Source of the DNA: an uncultured Cryomorphaceae bacterium
GTDB taxonomy: Bacteria; Bacteroidota; Bacteroidia; Flavobacteriales; Schleiferiaceae
Direction: 5' to 3'
NCBI GenBank assembly: GCA_913049845.1
Contig: CAJWZE010000008.1
Location: forward strand, 1 to 45,699
Length of the DNA stretch: 45,699 bases
Each line of letters starts with the position of its first letter. Within the stretch, counting starts at the first letter, position 1. Shown here piece after piece: positions 41,839 through 45,699 of the stretch. The notes below the pieces were generated by a model. It ran no database searches. It was given only the letters and a program-made list of their open reading frames with translations, and had not been told where the DNA came from. The translations under genes were made by a program, and so were the position numbers.

Positions 41839-42627
41839 TTATTTCAACCAACCAACAATCATTGCATCCATCTTCTCCTCTTCTTCTTGAGCTAATACTG
41901 GATCAACGAGGATACGGCCACTGTGCTCATCAATCATAATTTTCTTGCGCTGTGCAAGTTCCATTTGACGTTGCGGAGGAATTACAAAGAAAGAACCGGC
42001 TGAGGCCCCACGCTCGACTGAAACTACAGCGAGCTTGTTCTTTGTAGCCGAACGGATACGATTGTACGCATCAACCAAACGTGATTCGATCAATCCTTTA
42101 TACTCTTCGCTCTTAGCAAGAAGCATTTCTTCTTCCTTTTGCGTTTCAGCCATAATGCTATCTAACTCACTTATTTTGTGCGTCAAGTGAGTTTTACGAT
42201 CGTTCAACTTCTCTACGCTTGCCTCGTTCGCTTCTTTCTTCGCTTCGATACGTGCTGAGAACTCACGAATACGCTTTTCGGCCAATTGAATTTCCAACTC
42301 TTGGTATTCAATTTCTTTAGTAATTGCTTCGAACTCTCTGTTGTTTCTTACCTGCTCTTGATCTTTCGTATACTTCGCCATTTTCTCCTGGCTTTCCTTA
42401 ATCAAAAGTTGTTTTTCCTTAATATCTACTTCTAGATCTGCGATCTCACTGTTCACCTTTTCCATACGAGTCTCCATACCGGCTACTTCGTTTTCAAGAT
42501 CTTCAACTTCCAATGGAAGCTCTCCACGCATTGCACGGATTTCGTCTATACGACGATCAATGATTTGCAGATCGTAAAGCGCTCTTAATTTATCTTCTAC
42601 GCTCAGCTCTTTTGCCTTCTTAGCCAT
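41839..42627 (-). CDS. Coiled-coil 'C4 zinc ribbon' family protein lacking the zinc-binding cysteines
   Basis: 262 residues from ATG 42625-42627 (MAKKAKELSVEDKLRALYDL), preferred to an upstream in-frame ATG at 42678, which lies in the nif3 gene. Residues about 30-180 form long coiled-coil helices (EVEDLENEVAGMETRMEKV onward). The C-terminal domain is the zf-RING_7 ribbon, but the two expected C-x-x-C pairs read SAGS (in ERGASAGSFF) and DEHS (in DEHSGRILVD). The rest of the ribbon scaffold, IPPQRQ and RILVDP, is kept, so this is a metal-free ribbon rather than a different family. Function unknown. One base after the nif3 stop, so co-transcribed with it. Confidence 0.85.
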   Translation of the reverse strand: MAKKAKELSVEDKLRALYDLQIIDRRIDEIRAMRGELPLEVEDLENEVAGMETRMEKVNSEIADLEVDIKEKQLLIKESQEKMAKYTKDQEQVRNNREFEAITKEIEYQELEIQLAEKRIREFSARIEAKKEANEASVEKLNDRKTHLTHKISELDSIMAETQKEEEMLLAKSEEYKGLIESRLVDAYNRIRSATKNKLAVVSVERGASAGSFFVIPPQRQMELAQRKKIMIDEHSGRILVDPVLAQEEEEKMDAMIVGWLK

Positions 42628-42628
42628 A

Positions 42629-43720
42629 CTAATAGTACTGAATAGGGTTTGTGTTGACCTCTGTTTTGAGAACGGCAAATCTAGGGAATTTTTCTGAGAG
42701 TCTATCCGCTATAAGGTCGATTGTAAACTGCTCGCTCTCAAAATGTCCAACATCAAAAATAGATATGCCGCCATCCGCGTCAAAAAATTGATGGTATTTG
42801 TAATCCGCCGTGATAAAAACATCTGATCCACTCCCCTTTGCTGCTCCTAACAAAAAACTGCCAGAACCACCGCATACCGCAACGCGCTTAACGGTTTCCT
42901 TGACTGCAGGGGTATACTTAAGCGTAGTGCCGAATGCTTTTTTGACCAAGGCTAAAAAAGCGTCAAATTTCATTTCTTGGTCCAATTCACCCACTGCTCC
43001 CGCACCATATTGAGTGCTTGCGTTTTCTACCGCGAACCATTCATATGCCATCTCTTCATAGGGATGGGCGTTGCGTGCAGCATTTTCAATAGCTTTCGCA
43101 GCAAAAGCAGAGACAATAAACTCCAATTTTACCTCATGGATACAGGCTCGCTCTCCTACGGCACCTATAAACGGTTGCGCGCCATCAGTTCCTTTGAAAG
43201 AACCTATACCTTCAGTTTTGAAGCTGCATTCCTCATAATCACTTATCTTACCACCTCCAGCGGCAAATACAGCCTCCTCGACAACTTCCACACTGTCTAA
43301 TGGAACATAGACCTGAAATTTCTTTAAGGAGCCCTTCATTGGACTCAAGATGGAATGATTCCGGATGCCTAAAAGCTCCATAATCTTGGCATTTACTCCC
43401 CAGAGTACATTATCAAGATTTGTATGAATGGCGTAAATAGCCACATCGTGCTTGATAGCCTTCATCACTACACGCTCAATGTAGCTTACACCATTAAAGC
43501 GCTTTAAACCACCAAAAACTATGGGGTGGTGTGCAACGACTAGATTGATATTCTTGGCAATAGCCTCGTCAAGCACAGATTCCAGACAATCCAAGGCGAC
43601 TAAAACACCACGGCTTTCCCACTCTTTGGTACCAACTATTAATCCGCTATTATCGTATGATTCTTGAAGTGCTGGCGGCGCCCACAACTCTAATTCTTCA
43701 ATAATTTCTCCAATTCGCAT
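42629..43720 (-). CDS. Nif3-like dinuclear metal-centre protein (GTP cyclohydrolase 1 type 2 homologue)
   Basis: 363 residues, the long form with a central PII/CutA-like insertion (about 120-225, FQVYVPLDSVEVVEEAVF onward). Metal-binding residues are in VVAHHPIVFGG, AIHTNLDN and near the C-terminus DVGHFESEQ, which make the two-metal site of the toroidal hexamer. Biochemical role unresolved in the family. Downstream gene starts one base after the stop. The rpsA terminator occupies the 88-base gap upstream, so the nif3 promoter must overlap it; no exact TAnnTTTG is seen. Confidence 0.92.
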   Translation of the reverse strand: MRIGEIIEELELWAPPALQESYDNSGLIVGTKEWESRGVLVALDCLESVLDEAIAKNINLVVAHHPIVFGGLKRFNGVSYIERVVMKAIKHDVAIYAIHTNLDNVLWGVNAKIMELLGIRNHSILSPMKGSLKKFQVYVPLDSVEVVEEAVFAAGGGKISDYEECSFKTEGIGSFKGTDGAQPFIGAVGERACIHEVKLEFIVSAFAAKAIENAARNAHPYEEMAYEWFAVENASTQYGAGAVGELDQEMKFDAFLALVKKAFGTTLKYTPAVKETVKRVAVCGGSGSFLLGAAKGSGSDVFITADYKYHQFFDADGGISIFDVGHFESEQFTIDLIADRLSEKFPRFAVLKTEVNTNPIQYY

Positions 43721-43747
43721 AGATCCCTAAGTTAGGATTTTATCCAA

Positions 43748-43783
43748 TAAAAAAACCCCTCGGACCTACGGCCAGAAGGGTTT
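43748..43783 (-). terminator. Rho-independent terminator of rpsA
   Basis: Read on the minus strand, AAACCCTTCTGGCC pairs with GGTCCGAGGGGTTT (some mismatches) and runs into TTTTTTT. It lies 25 bases after the rpsA stop. Confidence 0.75.
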
Positions 43784-43808
43784 GATAAGATATCTCGAAA
43801 AAATCGGA

Positions 43809-45699
43809 TTATTTATCGCCTTTGTCCATTTGCTCTTTGAGAGCTGCCAATGCGTCTATATCACCCATAGTCGAGCGCTCAACGTTTTGGTTAGGTACAG
43901 CAACGTTTCCGCCTTTTTTTCCACCACGAACTGTGTTCTTCTTCAACTCAACCTCCTTATAAGTACCAACGTGAGACACTACAATACGACGGTTGTCTTT
44001 GTTAAATTCGATCACCACAAACTCTGCAGTTTCGCCTTTTTCTAATTTAGCACCATTTTCCTTAGTAATATGACGCGCTGGACAGTAAGCCTCTACACCT
44101 TCGTGCTCAGCAAAGCTTACGTCACCACCCTTGTCGCCTGAGTTGATCATAGTACCAGTAACTTTGTTACCTACTTTGAAGGTCACCGCGTAAGTATTCC
44201 ATGGGTTATCAGTTACTTGCTTGTGACCCAAGCTCAAACGACGGTTTTCAGCGTCGATGTCCATAACAACAACTTCTAGTTTAGCGCCGATTGAAGTGAA
44301 TTCAGACGGGTGCTTCACTTTCTTCGTCCAGCTTAGATCAGAAATATGAATCAAACCATCAATTCCTTCTTCAAGCTCTAAGAAGATACCGAAATTCGTG
44401 AAGTTACGAACGGTACCAGCGTGCTGTGATCCTTGCGGGTATTTAGTAGTGATGTCCGTCCAAGGGTCAGTAGTCAATTGCTTGATACCAAGGCTCATCT
44501 TTCGCTCTTCGCGATCTAGAGTCAATACCTCCGCTTCTACTGCATCACCAACTTTCATGAAATCACCAGCGCTGCGCAAGTGAGCCGACCAACTCATTTC
44601 ACTGACGTGAATCAAACCTTCAACACCTGGCAATACCTCAACAAATGCACCGTAATCAGCAAGAACTACTACTTTACCAGTAATCTTATCGCCAATGCTT
44701 AAGTTCTCGTCAAGAGCATCCCATGGGTGCTTCTCAAGTTGCTTAAGACCTAATTGAATTCTGGTCTTACCTTCATCGAAGTCTAGAATTACAACATTGA
44801 TTTTTTGATCCAAATCTACTACCTCAGAAGGGTGGTTGATACGGCTCCAGCTCAAATCAGTAATGTGAACTAGTCCATCTACGCCACCAAGGTCGATGAA
44901 TACCCCGTAGGAAGTGATGTTCTTGACCACACCCTCCAATACTTGACCTTTCTCGAGTTTCGAGATTATTTCTTTTTTCTGTTCTTCAAGATCCGCTTCA
45001 ATAAGAGCCTTGTGAGAAACGACTACGTTTTTGAATTCGTGATTTATCTTAACCACTTTGAACTCCATTGTCTTATCGACGTACTGATCATAATCGCGTA
45101 TTGGCTTAACGTCAATCTGTGAACCTGGCAAGAACGCCTCTAGACCGAATACATCTACGATCATACCACCCTTAGTACGAGCCTTAACATAACCCTTGAC
45201 GATTTCATCGTTCTCGTGTGCTTCGTTAACGCGATCCCAAGCCTTGATAGAACGTGCTTTTCTGTGAGAAAGAACCAACTGTCCGTATTTGTCTTCTTGA
45301 CGGTCAACCAATACTTCAACAGTATCTCCTATTGCCAATTCTGGGTTGTAACGGAATTCGCTCAAACTAACAACACCTTCACTCTTAGAGTTGATGTCTA
45401 TGATTACTTCGCGATCAGTTTTAGAAGTTACTTTACCTTCTACTACTTGATGCTCCACAGAAGAACCTAATGTTTCTTCGTACAATGCCGCTAAAGCCTC
45501 ACGTTCTTCGTTCACTGCAGTTTCTCCACCTTCAACATCGTCCCAACTAAATGCTGGCTCTTCAGTTACAGTTTCTTCAACTGCTGGTGCTTCTACTTTT
45601 TCTTCTGCTTTTGGAGCCTCCTGAGCTGGGGTCTCTTGTTGTACCTCTTCAGTTACAGTTTCTTCAACTGCTGGTGCTTCTACTTTTTCTTCTGCTTTT
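43809..45699 (-). CDS. rpsA: 30S ribosomal protein S1 (5' end outside window)
   Basis: mRNA-binding ribosomal protein with six S1 (OB-fold) repeats: EGKVTSKTDREVIIDIN, VKGYVKARTKGGMIVDV, EGVVKNITSYGVFIDLGG, GKVVVLADYGAFVEVLPG, GTVRNFTNFGIFLELEEG and GTMINSGDKGGDVSFAE. A GTG at 45513-45515 is not the true start: the frame continues without a stop to the right edge through an acidic Glu/Val/Ala/Pro-rich extension (PAFSWDDVEGG and repeats of KAEEKVEAPAVEETVTEE). N-terminal acidic extensions are usual in Bacteroidota S1. The C-terminus is basic and Gly-rich (VRGGKKGGNVAV). Likely monocistronic with the terminator at 43748. Confidence 0.95.
   Translation of the reverse strand, partial: KAEEKVEAPAVEETVTEEVQQETPAQEAPKAEEKVEAPAVEETVTEEPAFSWDDVEGGETAVNEEREALAALYEETLGSSVEHQVVEGKVTSKTDREVIIDINSKSEGVVSLSEFRYNPELAIGDTVEVLVDRQEDKYGQLVLSHRKARSIKAWDRVNEAHENDEIVKGYVKARTKGGMIVDVFGLEAFLPGSQIDVKPIRDYDQYVDKTMEFKVVKINHEFKNVVVSHKALIEADLEEQKKEIISKLEKGQVLEGVVKNITSYGVFIDLGGVDGLVHITDLSWSRINHPSEVVDLDQKINVVILDFDEGKTRIQLGLKQLEKHPWDALDENLSIGDKITGKVVVLADYGAFVEVLPGVEGLIHVSEMSWSAHLRSAGDFMKVGDAVEAEVLTLDREERKMSLGIKQLTTDPWTDITTKYPQGSQHAGTVRNFTNFGIFLELEEGIDGLIHISDLSWTKKVKHPSEFTSIGAKLEVVVMDIDAENRRLSLGHKQVTDNPWNTYAVTFKVGNKVTGTMINSGDKGGDVSFAEHEGVEAYCPARHITKENGAKLEKGETAEFVVIEFNKDNRRIVVSHVGTYKEVELKKNTVRGGKKGGNVAVPNQNVERSTMGDIDALAALKEQMDKGDK
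45558..45699 (-). repeat. Direct repeat in the 5' part of rpsA (at least 2 x 55 bases, period 87)
   Basis: Bases 45558-45612 and 45645-45699 are identical over all 55 positions. They encode the same 18-residue acidic motif (KAEEKVEAPAVEETVTEE) twice, spaced 29 residues apart, and the second copy runs into the window edge, so more copies may follow. Confidence 0.9.

Noticed and set aside
1-45699. CRISPR array, insertion sequence, prophage or toxin-antitoxin module
   Set aside because: No regularly spaced repeats, transposase, integrase, phage structural genes or recognisable toxin-antitoxin pairs were found on either strand.

Overview
The window is chromosomal DNA from a member of the Bacteroidota, most likely a marine flavobacterium or Cryomorphaceae-like lineage. 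This rests on several independent signs. Exact or near matches to the Bacteroidota promoter element TAnnTTTG lie upstream of several genes, and obvious Shine-Dalgarno sequences are absent. The tmRNA has a glycine-first tag and no encoded CCA. TamL, PorT, DUF6702, HYC_CC_PP and Flavobacteria-style MutA/MutB genes are present. I see no insertion sequence, prophage, CRISPR array, tRNA or rRNA. It is a dense core-genome region with a few accessory genes.

Layout. 1-4.3 kb: the end of a 2-oxoglutarate/Fe(II) oxygenase gene (cut by the left edge), then a minus-strand operon of aspartate aminotransferase, DUF6165 and a long TrkH potassium channel. 4.3-7.1 kb: a membrane-anchored protein of unknown function, facing meaB and an alanine/saccharopine-dehydrogenase-like gene. 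7.1-7.6 kb: ssrA (tmRNA) with promoter and terminator. 7.8-11 kb: a sugar-porter MFS gene, an NTF2-like protein, an AT-rich gap and an HTH regulator. 11-15.1 kb: purT, divergent from a three-gene heavy-metal (probably copper) outer-membrane uptake cassette. 15.1-20 kb: PEP carboxylase, a 0.5 kb gap with ORF remnants, and typA/bipA. 20.1-25.6 kb: a minus-strand run of ABC exporter, FtsB/DivIC-like protein and methylmalonyl-CoA mutase small and large subunits. 25.7-33 kb: ubiE, porT, an EamA transporter, a TrmH-type RNA methyltransferase, tamL, class I fructose-bisphosphate aldolase and accD. 33-38.5 kb: an M1 peptidase/HupE/DUF6702 operon, a divergent secreted Asp-box protein and pepE. 38.6-41.7 kb: gpmI, map and a methyltransferase with overlapping stops and starts. 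41.8-45.7 kb: a coiled-coil protein whose zinc ribbon has lost its cysteines, Nif3, and rpsA (cut by the right edge).

How the genes fit together. Much of the window is central carbon and envelope biology. PEP carboxylase, methylmalonyl-CoA mutase with its GTPase MeaB, fructose-bisphosphate aldolase and phosphoglycerate mutase handle C3/C4 and glycolytic flux. AccD, UbiE and PurT feed lipids, menaquinone and purines. PorT (type IX secretion), TamL, the FtsB-like protein and the ABC exporter serve the cell envelope. TypA, S1, tmRNA, Map and the RNA methyltransferase serve translation.

I did not find a clearly new multi-gene system. The observations most worth following are the metal cassette whose three proteins all carry vicinal cysteines and whose promoter would give a leaderless mRNA, the ribbon protein lacking all four metal-binding cysteines, the perfect 55-base repeats in rpsA, and the ORF remnants upstream of ppc.
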